NCBI RefSeq assembly: GCF_035277725.1
Contig: NZ_DATEJY010000106.1
Span: 14,147 to 78,146, forward strand
Length of the DNA: 64,000 nucleotides
Origin: Dyella_B sp035277725
GTDB taxonomy: Bacteria; Pseudomonadota; Gammaproteobacteria; Xanthomonadales; Rhodanobacteraceae
Reading direction: 5' to 3'
The notes under the pieces were generated by a model, which was not told the origin of the DNA, ran no database searches, and saw only the letters and a program-made list of their open reading frames with translations. Below are positions 53,604-62,305 of the stretch, piece by piece (the first letter of the stretch is position 1; each line of letters opens with the position of its first letter). A program made the position numbers and the translations under genes.

Positions 53604-54647
53604 ATGAAAAAGGCAGTCTATGGTTCAGCGCTGCTGGCGCTGATGGTGGCAGGTGCGGTCCAGGCGCAAGGCAATGCTGGCTGGCATGACGACGACCTGA
53701 TCGTCACGGCATCCAATACGGCCAGCAATCAATTATTGGTCTACAACACGCAAGGCGCGCTGGTTGAGCAAATTCATACGAACGGAGCGGGCGGCGTCAG
53801 CGGTAATGCCGGCGGCATTGCCCAAAACCGCCGATTGCTTGCGGTGGTGAATTTCGGTTCGGGCAATGTTTCGGTCTTCAAGAAATCACGCGAAGGCCTG
53901 CAACTGGAAAAGCTGGTGCCAGCCATCACCAATCCGGTCAGCGTCGCGTTCGGGCGTGATCATTTGTACATCCTCACCGCCACGCATATCGAATCGCACC
54001 GCATCGATCGCTACGGCGTGGCGTCCAACGCCGATGGCGAAGCGCAGCTGGCGATTGCCGACGGTTCGGCGGCGCAAGTGGGTGTGCTGGATGGCCAGCT
54101 GGTCATCACGGAAAAGAGCAATGCGATCGAGACGATCGGCTTGTCTCACGATGGTGTCGTGACCGGTGCGACGAGGCTAGTGGCGAATATTCCCGCCAAC
54201 GTGAATGCGCCGTTCGGGCTCGCCACGCGCGGCAACGATGCGTACGTGACGATTGCGCACGCCAACGAGATCAGCCTGGTGCGCAACAATGCCGTGCTGA
54301 CGGTGACCGGATCGGGTACACAGATGGCGCCATGCTGGGTGACGCTGGATGGTCCGTTCCTGTTCTCGGCCAATTCGCCTAGCCGCTCCGTATCGCGCTA
54401 TGCGGTGTATGGCCAGAAGATCGTGCAGGATGCCGCGGTGGTGGCAAGCTTCAACGGCAATCCCACCGACATCACCTATGGCGATGGTCTTGCGGCCGTG
54501 GTGGATGCGAACGGCACGGTATCGCACGTTTCCATCTTCAACGTGGATGGCGATGGCAATTTCAATTTGAAGAGCAGCGTGACGATCAACAACACGGCGA
54601 CGAATGGCATTGCCATTGTGCATGGTGATGATGATTTTGGCGGTTAA
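53604..54647 (+). CDS. Secreted beta-propeller-like protein of unknown function
   Basis: A 347-residue exported protein; the signal peptide is about residues 1-21 (ending AVQAQ). The rest consists of repeated beta-rich segments of about 45-50 residues (NQLLVYNTQGALVEQI, GNVSVFKKSREGL, HIESHRIDRYG, GNPTDITYGDGLAAVVD), like a seven-bladed 6-phosphogluconolactonase/YncE-type propeller. The last residues include an acidic stretch (DGDGNFN and HGDDDFGG) that could bind calcium. No catalytic motif was recognised. It is divergent from the S46 peptidase and stands alone. The ATG at 53604 opens the signal peptide. Confidence 0.7.
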   Translation: MKKAVYGSALLALMVAGAVQAQGNAGWHDDDLIVTASNTASNQLLVYNTQGALVEQIHTNGAGGVSGNAGGIAQNRRLLAVVNFGSGNVSVFKKSREGLQLEKLVPAITNPVSVAFGRDHLYILTATHIESHRIDRYGVASNADGEAQLAIADGSAAQVGVLDGQLVITEKSNAIETIGLSHDGVVTGATRLVANIPANVNAPFGLATRGNDAYVTIAHANEISLVRNNAVLTVTGSGTQMAPCWVTLDGPFLFSANSPSRSVSRYAVYGQKIVQDAAVVASFNGNPTDITYGDGLAAVVDANGTVSHVSIFNVDGDGNFNLKSSVTINNTATNGIAIVHGDDDFGG

Positions 54648-54657
54648 TGTGTAAGGC

Positions 54658-54740
54658 GTAGGCTGGGATGAAATCCCAGCATCAGGATTCGAAAGAAAGC
54701 TGGGACTTCATCCCAGCCTACGATCGACATCCCAGCCTAT
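54658..54740. repeat. REP-type palindrome pair plus extra half unit, A subfamily
   Basis: GTAGGCTGGGATGAAATCCC at the left, the inverted GGGACTTCATCCCAGCCTAC at the right (to 54722), then a further CATCCCAGCCTAT. It lies between convergent stops of the propeller and DedA-rhodanese genes. Confidence 0.85.
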
Positions 54741-54759
54741 GCGATCACGCAGAACACTC

Positions 54760-55749
54760 TCAATGCGCATGGCCTGACGCGACAACCGTATCTGCCACGG
54801 CCACAGGCTGCACCGTCAGCAGCTCGATCTCATATCCCGCATCCGCCCACGCATCAAGTCCGCCCAGCAAGGGACGCACTTTGCGATAGCCCTGCATCAT
54901 CAGCCCCTTCGCCGCCTTGGCCGCAGAGATTTCGTTGGGGCAGCTGCAATAGATCACCACTTCCTGATCGATCGGCACCTGGTCGAGGTCCTGGTCGATG
55001 CCGCTGAGATTGGCCATCAACGAACCGGGAATGATGCGGTTGTCGACCAGGCGTGCTGCTTGCGAGCGTACGTCGACCACTACCGGCTGCTTGCCGTCTT
55101 CCATCAATTGATGCAGCTCATCCACGGTGATGCGCGCCAGCCGCAGCGACAACAACAACCGCTTGCGTTGCCACCATTTCACGATCACGTAGGCGATCAG
55201 CAGCGCGAACAGCACTTCCACCGCAACCGTGCCAGCGCTGGCCAGCGCAAACAGCACACGGTCGATCTGCTGCGAAAACGCATAACCCAGGCCAACGATC
55301 AGGCCGATCCAGAGCAGCGAGCCGAGGGCGTCGAGCAGCATGAAGATCTGCGGCCGCAGCCGCATCGCGCCCATCAAGGGCGGGGCGATGGTGGAAAGGC
55401 CGGGCACGAATTTGGCAATCAACAGGATTTGCCCGCGCCAGCGCTGAAAGCGCAATTCCGATTGCTTGACGCACGAATCCGGCGACAGCGAAATGCGGCA
55501 GAGCGTGCGCATGACGGATGCACCGTACCGGCGGCCGGCCAGGTACCAGGCAAAGTCGCTGATCAGGCAGGCGAGCAAGGCAACCAGGACCACGGCGGTG
55601 AGCGGAAGCCTGCCCAGCGAAGACAAAGCGCCGGCCACGACCAGGGTCGGTACGGCCGGCAACGGCAACCCCGCCTGCTCCACCAAAACGTTGATGAAAA
55701 CCAGCAATAAGCCGTATTCGGCAATCAGTTCGATGATTGCGTGCGTCAC
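54760..55749 (-). CDS. DedA-family membrane protein fused to a rhodanese domain
   Basis: A 329-residue inner-membrane protein. The N-terminal DedA (SNARE-associated/VTT) domain (about 1-200) has EQAGLPLPAVPTLVVAGAL and FVPGLSTIAPPLMGAM, which match the family's conserved blocks; DedA proteins act as polyprenyl-phosphate/lipid flippases or proton-coupled transporters. A cytoplasmic rhodanese-like domain follows (about 212-310) with VVVDVRS and VIYCSCPNEISAAKAA, the Cys loop being of the CSCPNE type rather than the classical CxxGxR. Translation starts at GTG 55749 with GAGGTGA upstream. The substrate of either domain is unknown. Confidence 0.92.
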   Translation of the reverse strand: MTHAIIELIAEYGLLLVFINVLVEQAGLPLPAVPTLVVAGALSSLGRLPLTAVVLVALLACLISDFAWYLAGRRYGASVMRTLCRISLSPDSCVKQSELRFQRWRGQILLIAKFVPGLSTIAPPLMGAMRLRPQIFMLLDALGSLLWIGLIVGLGYAFSQQIDRVLFALASAGTVAVEVLFALLIAYVIVKWWQRKRLLLSLRLARITVDELHQLMEDGKQPVVVDVRSQAARLVDNRIIPGSLMANLSGIDQDLDQVPIDQEVVIYCSCPNEISAAKAAKGLMMQGYRKVRPLLGGLDAWADAGYEIELLTVQPVAVADTVVASGHAH

Positions 55750-55857
55750 CGGAAATCACCTCGGGTCGGATGCACGCATCGTTGGGGTTGGCGGGGGGAA
55801 ATGCAAGCTGATTAGCGGGGGTATTGCGGCCAAAAATGGGCTGGATATGGAGCACGC

Positions 55858-55938
55858 GTAGGCTGGGATGAAATCCCAGCATCGCCATGCCCATACATGC
55901 TGGGATTGTCATCCCAGCCTACAATTTCATCCCAGCCC
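55858..55938. repeat. REP-type palindrome pair plus extra half unit, A subfamily
   Basis: GTAGGCTGGGATGAAATCCC at the left, the inverted ATTGTCATCCCAGCCTAC at the right (to 55922), then CATCCCAGCCC. The extra half unit resembles the one at 54728-54740, so the array may grow by adding halves. Confidence 0.85.
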
Positions 55939-55943
55939 GAAGG

Positions 55944-56687
55944 TCAGGCGTTACTCACACCCGGTTGCGCACCCGCCGTGAGGCTTGGCTTGGCGGCTTC
56001 CTCGCCCAGCAGGAAGCGGAAGATCAGACCGCCTGCTGCGCCGCCGAGCAACGGCACTACCCAGAACATCCACAGCTGCTGCAGCGCCCAGGTGCCCTGG
56101 AAAATCGCCACGCCCGTGCTACGCGCAGGGTTCACCGAGGTATTGGTGACGGGGATGCTGATCAGGTGGATCAAGGTCAGCGCCAGGCCGATCGCGAGCG
56201 GGCCGAAGCCGGCCGGTGCGCGGCGGTCGGTAGCGCCGTGGATCACGATCAGGAACATCGCGGTGAGCACAAACTCGCTCATGATGCAGGCCTGCAACGA
56301 ATAGCCGCCCGGCGAATGCTCGCCGTAGCCATTGGAAGCAAAACCGCTGGCCGTGGCATCGAACCCCGGCTTGCCGCTGGCGATCACGTATAGCACCGCG
56401 GCGGCGGCAATGGCGCCGATCACCTGCGAAACGATGTAAGGCACTACATCCTTGCCGCTGAAGCGTCCGCCGAAGAACAAGCCCACGGTGATGGCCGGAT
56501 TGAAATGCCCACCGGAAATACCGCCCACGGCATAAGCCATGGTGACCACGGTAAGACCGAATGCCAGCGCCACGCCAGCAAAACCAATACCCAGATTCGG
56601 AAAAGCCGCAGCCAGTACCGCGCTGCCACATCCCCCGAACACCAGCCAGAACGTGCCGAAAAATTCCGCGCAAAGTCGTTTGAACAT
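55944..56687 (-). CDS. aqpZ: Aquaporin Z
   Basis: A 247-residue water channel with six helices and two re-entrant loops. Both NPA boxes are intact (GHFNPAITVG, about residues 64-73, and SVNPARSTG, about 185-193). The N-terminus FGTFWLVFGGCGSAVLAAAFP is characteristic of AqpZ, which moves water rather than glycerol. The start was set at ATG 56687 after GGAGA. It is encoded alone, divergent from the methyltransferase gene. Confidence 0.95.
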   Translation of the reverse strand: MFKRLCAEFFGTFWLVFGGCGSAVLAAAFPNLGIGFAGVALAFGLTVVTMAYAVGGISGGHFNPAITVGLFFGGRFSGKDVVPYIVSQVIGAIAAAAVLYVIASGKPGFDATASGFASNGYGEHSPGGYSLQACIMSEFVLTAMFLIVIHGATDRRAPAGFGPLAIGLALTLIHLISIPVTNTSVNPARSTGVAIFQGTWALQQLWMFWVVPLLGGAAGGLIFRFLLGEEAAKPSLTAGAQPGVSNA

Positions 56688-56897
56688 AATCGTCGTCTCC
56701 CATGAATGAAACGGCAGCAAGATTGCCGCCAGCGTTTTTCGACGCCTTACGTCCCCTGATTCCCCGCGAGCGCATCCTTAGCTTCCGACGTGGACAGCGC
56801 GTAAATACCACGCCCACCGGTTGAATGAAAGACGCCGTTGATATCCACTCTGGGGCGGCATCTCCGGCGCATCGTATTTCCCAAGAGTCCACCGAAC

Positions 56898-57590
56898 ATG
56901 CATGAATCCGACGAAGCACAGCTCCTGCACAGCTGGCATCGCAATGCCGCGGCCTGGACGCAGGTGGTGCGCGATGCATTGCTTGAAAGCCGGCGGCTGG
57001 TTACCGACCAGGCCATCATCGATGCTGTGCTGGAGAGCCGGCCTGCCTCGGTGCTGGACATCGGTTGCGGTGAAGGCTGGCTGGTGCGCGCCCTCGCTGC
57101 GCGCGGCATTCGGGCGATGGGTGTCGACGCGGTACCGGCGCTGATCGAGCGCGCGTGCGAAGCAGGTGGACAGTTCGCCGTGGCCCGTTACGAGGACATC
57201 ATCGCGGGAAAACTGAAGCAACGCGCGGAAGCGCTGGTCTGCAATTTTTCGCTGCTTGGCAAGGCATCTGTGGAACAACTGCTTGCCGCACTGCCATCGC
57301 TGTTGGAGGCGAACGGGCGGTTGATGGTGCAGACCGTGCATCCGCTGGCGGCATGCGGCGAGCAGCCTTACGCGGATGGCTGGCGGCTGGAAAACTGGAA
57401 GGGTTTCGACGCCACGTTCCCGGCTCCCGCGCCGTGGTATTTCCGCACGCTGGCCAGCTGGATGGCCTTGTTCACCGCTACCGGGTGGTATGTGCGCGAA
57501 CTGCGCGAGCCCGTGCACCCGCAAACCGGGCGCCCGGCCTCCGTGGTTTTCATCGCCGAACGCCACGGCGTTTTGGAAGGCCGAACGTAA
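56898..57590 (+). CDS. Class I SAM-dependent methyltransferase
   Basis: A 230-residue enzyme with a Rossmann fold. Motif I is VLDIGCGEGWLVRALAARGI (about residues 51-70), with the acidic motif II residue in MGVDAVPALIERA, and ALVCNFSLLG as motif IV. The substrate is not known. ATG 56898 gives a compact start; an in-frame ATG at 56838 would add 20 basic residues. A hairpin follows the stop at once. The gene is convergent with the HU-like gene. Confidence 0.88.
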   Translation: MHESDEAQLLHSWHRNAAAWTQVVRDALLESRRLVTDQAIIDAVLESRPASVLDIGCGEGWLVRALAARGIRAMGVDAVPALIERACEAGGQFAVARYEDIIAGKLKQRAEALVCNFSLLGKASVEQLLAALPSLLEANGRLMVQTVHPLAACGEQPYADGWRLENWKGFDATFPAPAPWYFRTLASWMALFTATGWYVRELREPVHPQTGRPASVVFIAERHGVLEGRT

Positions 57591-57591
57591 A

Positions 57592-57625
57592 ACGGGATGC
57601 GCCACCTTGCAGTGACGCATCCCGT
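57592..57625. terminator. Bidirectional hairpin terminator
   Basis: A perfect 10-base stem (ACGGGATGCG at 57592-57601 with CGCATCCCGT at 57616-57625) between the convergent methyltransferase and HU-like genes. On the minus strand it is followed by TTTTACGTT, so it is best as a terminator for the HU-like gene. Confidence 0.75.
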
Positions 57626-57671
57626 CTGGTTTACAAAGCCGCTGCTTGGCACAACGGCTTTTTGGCGTGGA

Positions 57672-58040
57672 TCAGAGCGCCGCGTCCTTGAGCTTCTTCA
57701 GCGGACGGATCTTCACCTTCACGGTGGCGGGCTTAGCAGCGAACCACTGCTCTTCCTTCGTGAAGGGGTTGATGCCCTTGCGCTTCGGCTTGGCCGGCAC
57801 ATTGACAGCGGTGATCTTCAGCAGGCCAGGCAGAGTGAACATGCCGGCGCCCTTCTTGTGGACCGACGCGTGCACCACACCTTCCAGTGCGGACAGAACG
57901 CCACGCACGTCCTTCGAAGCGAGGCCGGTGGTTTCTGCCAGGTGAGCAACCAGACCCGACTTGCTCAGTGCATCCTTGATCGGCTTCGGAGCGGCGGCGG
58001 CCTTGGACGCCGACTTGCCTTTTGCTGCCTTCTTTGCCAT
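57672..58040 (-). CDS. HU-family DNA-binding protein with basic N-terminal extension
   Basis: A 122-residue nucleoid protein. The HU fold spans about residues 25-115 (LVAHLAETTGLASKDVRGVLSAL for the dimerising helices; FTLPGLLKITAVNVPAKPKRKGINPFT in place of the usual F-x-G-F...R-x-x-R-x-G-R-NP arm). An extra 20-residue Lys/Ala N-terminus (MAKKAAKGKSASKAAAAPKP) precedes it, making it longer than the usual 90 residues. The arm's GINPFT replaces the canonical GRNPxT. It lies upstream of the bidirectional hairpin. Confidence 0.9.
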   Translation of the reverse strand: MAKKAAKGKSASKAAAAPKPIKDALSKSGLVAHLAETTGLASKDVRGVLSALEGVVHASVHKKGAGMFTLPGLLKITAVNVPAKPKRKGINPFTKEEQWFAAKPATVKVKIRPLKKLKDAAL

Positions 58041-58183
58041 GGACTACCCCATCGTTTATTGAGTTGTTGAAATGTTTGCCTCTCGGCGAGCGAAATGTAG
58101 GCGAAATTTTCGCTCTCGCCAACTAGCAACCGCAAAAAAAGCCCAAAAAGATGCTTCCGGCCAGGCTATCCAGCTCAAAACGC

Positions 58184-58954
58184 CTAGAGAAGCAAGCTTT
58201 TTGCCAGCATGAATAGACCAACCGCCAGGATCACAAGGGCAAAAAGCATGCTAAGAACGCCGCGCATGTTGGCCAATTTATGCGCACCCCACGAGCCAAG
58301 CCATCCGCCGACGATGCCACCGGCAACGAATTCCCAAGCGACCGGCCAGGCCACCCATCCGGACAAGGCGTAGTTCAAAGCAGCCGTCATGCCGAACGCA
58401 CCCACGCAGAACAGCGACGTGCCGACCGCCTCGATCATGGACATGCCACTGGCTAACAGCAGTCCCGGCACGATCAGAAAACCGCCGCCAATGCCGAAGA
58501 AACCGGCCAATCCACCGGCACCGAAACCGATCACGCCAAGACGCTGGAACATGTCGCGACGCGGCTGGCTTGCGCTGTCGTAGCGATGCCTGCCGCGCAT
58601 CATCAACGCGGCGATCACCAGCATCAGCAAGGCAAACAGCATCAGCAGGCGCCGACCGTCGATGATCTTGCCCAGGCTCGAACCGAGATAAGCACCGAGC
58701 ACACCCGCCACCGCAAACACGAAAGCAGCACGCCAACGCACATGGCCCGCACGCGCATGCGGAACCACGTTGGCGAAAGCGTTGAGCGATACCGCCAGCG
58801 CACTGGTACCGATCGCCAGATGCGGATCCTTGAGGCCTACCACGTAAAGCAGCAGCGGCATGGCGAGGATCGAACCGCCACCGCCGATCAAGGCGAGCGA
58901 AAAGCCGACCAGCGATCCGCATGCCACGGCAAGTAGGTCGTGCGAAAGAAACAA
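58184..58954 (-). CDS. TSUP-family (TauE/SafE) sulfite/organosulfur exporter-like permease
   Basis: A 256-residue inner-membrane protein with seven to eight helices. The two internally related halves have the family glycine/proline-rich motifs GGGGSILAMPLLLYVVG (about 23-39) and GFFGIGGGFLIVPGLLLASG (about 148-167). Members export sulfite, sulfonates or related anions. Start is read as TTG 58954 with GAGG upstream. No sulfur genes are adjacent, so the substrate stays open. Confidence 0.88.
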   Translation of the reverse strand: MFLSHDLLAVACGSLVGFSLALIGGGGSILAMPLLLYVVGLKDPHLAIGTSALAVSLNAFANVVPHARAGHVRWRAAFVFAVAGVLGAYLGSSLGKIIDGRRLLMLFALLMLVIAALMMRGRHRYDSASQPRRDMFQRLGVIGFGAGGLAGFFGIGGGFLIVPGLLLASGMSMIEAVGTSLFCVGAFGMTAALNYALSGWVAWPVAWEFVAGGIVGGWLGSWGAHKLANMRGVLSMLFALVILAVGLFMLAKSLLL

Positions 58955-59030
58955 GGCGAACCTCGCGATGGATGGCCGTGGCTAGCGTAACGCGTGGAGG
59001 TTTTGGGGGCTGGTACGAAATCTCGCATGG

Positions 59031-59103
59031 GTAGGTTGGGGTGCGAACCCCAACATCAGCATGCGTGCAAGATCGGGATGTTGAGGTTCGCACCCCAACC
59101 TAC
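59031..59103. repeat. REP-type palindrome pair, G subfamily
   Basis: GTAGGTTGGGGTGCGAACCC at the left and the inverted GTTCGCACCCCAACCTAC at the right. It is the only G-type copy in the right third of the window, where A-type copies prevail. It lies upstream of the TSUP gene, after the cytochrome stop. Confidence 0.88.
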
Positions 59104-59164
59104 ACGGATTTCCCACTCGCCATCACCCGCCGCGAGGTATCGAGCATTTTGGCAAGCGCATGCA

Positions 59165-59725
59165 TCAATGCGCGTGCATGTCCTGCATATCGCCCTTGTC
59201 GTGATCCATGTCCATGTCTTCATCCGGCGGCGCCTTGGCGACGATCTCCTTGTACTGCGCCGGCGTCATGCCATGCAGCTTGCGCACGAAGGCCACGATG
59301 CTCCAGATGGTTTGATCGTCATGCGTGGCGCCCCACGCTGGCATCGCGGTCAGCTTGATGCCGTGCTTGATGATCCAGAACGCCTCGCGCGGATCGATGG
59401 GCTCCTTGCCGAGCACCGGCGGTTGCGGGTACAGGCCCGCACGCAATTCCGAATGGCTCATGCCCGGCGCCAGATGGCACTCGGTGCACATGGCGGCGTA
59501 CTGGCCGGCGCCTTTCAGGATCAACACCTGGTCGTCCAGGTTAGGCACGTTGATGGATTGCGCGTGCTGCGCTATCGAGCGTTCTCTTGCCATGCTCAAA
59601 AGGCGGTACGTCGCCGGCGAATGCGGCACATCCGCGCCTATGTTGTAGTAACCGGACCAGGCATACACGTAAGCCAGCAAGGCCAGAATCACAAGGACGA
59701 TAAACGTGCTGATGGCTGTTTTCAT
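59165..59725 (-). CDS. Membrane-anchored c-type cytochrome with metal-binding tail, cop locus
   Basis: A 186-residue protein with an uncleaved N-terminal anchor (about residues 4-24). Its single haem-binding motif CTECH (about 80-84) lies in a monohaem domain, with MPAWG supplying the likely axial Met (about 127). The C-terminal tail (about 165-186) is rich in Met, His and Asp (DEDMDMDHDKGDMQDMHAH), as in copper-handling proteins. It is 11 bases after copB, so it belongs to the same operon. A role in electron transfer or copper handling linked to CopA is inferred. Confidence 0.85.
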   Translation of the reverse strand: MKTAISTFIVLVILALLAYVYAWSGYYNIGADVPHSPATYRLLSMARERSIAQHAQSINVPNLDDQVLILKGAGQYAAMCTECHLAPGMSHSELRAGLYPQPPVLGKEPIDPREAFWIIKHGIKLTAMPAWGATHDDQTIWSIVAFVRKLHGMTPAQYKEIVAKAPPDEDMDMDHDKGDMQDMHAH

Positions 59726-59736
59726 GGGGATATTCC

Positions 59737-60516
59737 CTAAAACCAGAAACGGATGCCGGCCACGAATTGCCGGTCGAACACAGGCTCGCGTTCCATGCGG
59801 GCGAACGCGGCCGTGGTGCCGCAGCGGCGAGACCACACTACACCCACATACGGTGCAAATTGCCGCGTTATCTCGTAGCGAAGGCGCAACCCAAGCTGCG
59901 TATCCGACACCCCGCTGCCGAGGTTTTGCGCAGGGTCGGCCTTGCTATAGAGATTGATCTCGAACTCCGGCTGCAACATCAGGCGTTGGGTGAAGCGCAA
60001 GGTGTACTCCGCGCGCAGGCGTGCGGCAAGGCGGCCTTCGTTGCTGGCATAGCCGGTGGCTTCCAGTTCCAGCCAGTAAGGCGCCAGCCCCTCCACGCCA
60101 AACGCCGCCCAATTGCGTTGCGGCCCCACGCCAAGATCGTGGCGGATGCCGAGCTGCGTGCTCCAGAAAGCGGACACCGCATGGCTCCATAACGCTTCCA
60201 CGTCACCCTGCTCGATGCGCCCACCATTGCCCTCCCCTTCGCTGCGCAGCCATAGTTTGTCGCTGTCATGGCCATACCACGCTTCGGCTTCCCATTGCGG
60301 ACCATTACCGCCGTAACCGTGCGTGTATTCCAGCTGGTCGACCAGCAGCATGCCGTAGCTGGCACTGTCGTTCATATCCATGTTCTGCATGGCCGGCGAC
60401 GGCTCGTCGTGATGCGACATCGACAAGGCATCCTGCGCCATGCCGGTGCCAGGCATGACCAGCGCCACGCATGCCAGCCACGCCGCTCTTTTTTTCGGAT
60501 AGCTACGTGCGTTCAT
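59737..60516 (-). CDS. copB: Copper resistance protein CopB (outer membrane)
   Basis: A 259-residue outer-membrane protein with a signal peptide (about 1-27) and a short Met/His-rich segment (MSHHDEPSPAMQNMDMND, about 32-49). The CopB barrel follows: LVDQLEYTHGYGGNGPQWEAEAWYGHD near residue 58, then DVEALWSHAVSAFWSTQLGIRHD and a terminal Phe (RFWF). CopB is thought to sequester or export copper at the outer membrane. The ATG overlaps the copA stop by 4 bases. It is shorter than Pseudomonas CopB because the Met-rich repeat region is small. Confidence 0.95.
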   Translation of the reverse strand: MNARSYPKKRAAWLACVALVMPGTGMAQDALSMSHHDEPSPAMQNMDMNDSASYGMLLVDQLEYTHGYGGNGPQWEAEAWYGHDSDKLWLRSEGEGNGGRIEQGDVEALWSHAVSAFWSTQLGIRHDLGVGPQRNWAAFGVEGLAPYWLELEATGYASNEGRLAARLRAEYTLRFTQRLMLQPEFEINLYSKADPAQNLGSGVSDTQLGLRLRYEITRQFAPYVGVVWSRRCGTTAAFARMEREPVFDRQFVAGIRFWF

Positions 60517-62243
60517 GCCACCGCCACCTCGCGGAACATGCCCGCTTCCATGTGAAACAACATGTGGCAGTGATAAGCCCAGCGCCCGGGATTGTCGGCC
60601 GTGACCGCATAACTGATCTGCTGCGCGGGCTGCACGGAAACCGTGTGCTTGCGCACCTGGAAATCGCCATCGGCATTTTCCACCTCGCTCCACATGCCGT
60701 GCAGATGGATCGGGTGATGCATCATGGTGTCGTTGATGAGCACGATGCGCAGCCTTTCGCCATGGTTGAAGCGGATCGGCTTGGCATCCGAGAACTTCAC
60801 GCCGTCGAACGACCACATGTAACGCTCCATGTTGCCGGTGAGGCGCAGTGTGATATCGCGCTCCGGCTCGCGTTGGTCGATCGAGCCGCCGATCGTGTGC
60901 AGATCGGCATAGGTCAGCACACGCCGGCCGTTGTTGCGCAGGCCCACGCCGGGATCGTCCAGGCTGGTACGTGGCGTGGCTACGCGCATGTCAACGCTGG
61001 AGCCGGTTTTCAGCTTGGCTGGAGGCTGATCGTGCATGGCCATGCCCGGCATGTCTTGCATATGATCCATGCCCTGCATGTCGTGGTGTGCGTGATCACC
61101 GTGCGATGACATGTCACCCATCATGTCCTGCATGCTCAGCCACACGCGCGCGTCCATCGCCGGCACGTCGCCTTCCATGCCCGCACGCGGCGCCAGCGTG
61201 CCGCGAGCGTAGCCACTGCGATCGATGCTTTGCGCGAAGACGGTGTACGCGCGGTCTTCTTGCGGCTCCACGATCACGTCGTAGGTTTCGGCGGGAGTGA
61301 TGCGGAATTCATCGACCGGCACCGGCGCCACATCCTGCCCGTCGGCACTGACCACAGTCATTTTCAGGCCGGGAATGCGCACGTCGAAGATCGTCATGCC
61401 CGAGCCGTTGATGATGCGCAACCGCACTTTTTCGCCAGGGCGGAACAGACCGGTCCAATTGCCGGCAGGTGGCTGTCCGTTCATCAGGTACGTATAGGTG
61501 TAGGCGGTAACGTCGCTGAGATCGGACGGGTTCATGCGCATCGCATTCCACATGCGGCGCTTGGCGAACGCTTCGCGCAGGCCCATGTGTTGCGCGTCGC
61601 GGATCAGGTCCGCCACGGTGGGCTGGGCGGTGTTGTAGTAGTCGCTGCTTTTCTTCAGGCGCGCATAGATGCTGGCGGGGTCATCATCGCTCCAATCATT
61701 GAGCACGATGACGTGATCGCGATCGGCGGCGAAACGCTCGCTGCCGGCGGGATCGATGATCAGCGCGCCGAGCAAACCGGTTTGTTCCTGATAGCCCGAA
61801 TGTGCGTGATACCAGTACGTGCCGGATTGCCGTACTTTGAAGTGATAGACGAAGGTTTCGCCCGGCGCGATGCCGTCGAAACTGATGCCCGGCACGCCAT
61901 CCATGTCGAACGGCAGAATGATGCCGTGCCAGTGGATGGAGGTTGGCACGCGCAACCGGTTGGTGACGCGCAAGCGAACCTGGCTGCCTTCTTTCCAGCG
62001 CAGAACCGGCCCTGGCAGGCTGCCGTTGACGGTGGTGGCGATGCTGCGCGTGCCGGTGACGTTCACCGGCATCTCGCCGACACTCAAGGCGAAGTCCGTG
62101 CCGGTAAGCACTGGGGGGTTGGCAACGGCCGCGCCTGCAGGCCGCAGCACGCCCAGCGCAGCCGCAGCGCCGCCCACGGCAAGGCCCTGGACGAATCGCC
62201 GCCGCGCCACGTCGACCGCTGGCGGCGGGTAATACCTGTTCAT
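60513..62243 (-). CDS. copA: CopA-type multicopper oxidase
   Basis: A 576-residue periplasmic oxidase that detoxifies Cu(I), with a Tat signal (ARRRFVQGLAVGGAAAALG, about 13-31). The copper sites are intact: SIHWHGI, GTYWYHAHSGYQ, HHPIHLHGMW and the C-terminal YHCHMLFHMEAGMFREV carrying type 1 and type 3 ligands. A Met/His-rich loop at about 385-415 (MQDMMGDMSSHGDHAHHDMQ and GMDHMQDMPGMAMHD) is typical of CopA/PcoA and binds extra copper. GGGAG precedes the ATG. Middle gene of copLAB-cytochrome. Confidence 0.96.
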   Translation of the reverse strand: MNRYYPPPAVDVARRRFVQGLAVGGAAAALGVLRPAGAAVANPPVLTGTDFALSVGEMPVNVTGTRSIATTVNGSLPGPVLRWKEGSQVRLRVTNRLRVPTSIHWHGIILPFDMDGVPGISFDGIAPGETFVYHFKVRQSGTYWYHAHSGYQEQTGLLGALIIDPAGSERFAADRDHVIVLNDWSDDDPASIYARLKKSSDYYNTAQPTVADLIRDAQHMGLREAFAKRRMWNAMRMNPSDLSDVTAYTYTYLMNGQPPAGNWTGLFRPGEKVRLRIINGSGMTIFDVRIPGLKMTVVSADGQDVAPVPVDEFRITPAETYDVIVEPQEDRAYTVFAQSIDRSGYARGTLAPRAGMEGDVPAMDARVWLSMQDMMGDMSSHGDHAHHDMQGMDHMQDMPGMAMHDQPPAKLKTGSSVDMRVATPRTSLDDPGVGLRNNGRRVLTYADLHTIGGSIDQREPERDITLRLTGNMERYMWSFDGVKFSDAKPIRFNHGERLRIVLINDTMMHHPIHLHGMWSEVENADGDFQVRKHTVSVQPAQQISYAVTADNPGRWAYHCHMLFHMEAGMFREVAVA

Positions 62244-62305
62244 GTGATGACTCCCAAGCGAAACAAAACGGCCCGGCACGTCGCCAGGCGATGGCATCAA
62301 CGCCG

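Noticed and set aside
54658..55938. Repeated CTGGGAT motifs as a CRISPR array
   Set aside because: The repeats are inverted pairs separated by genes, without regular spacers or cas genes; they are REP elements.
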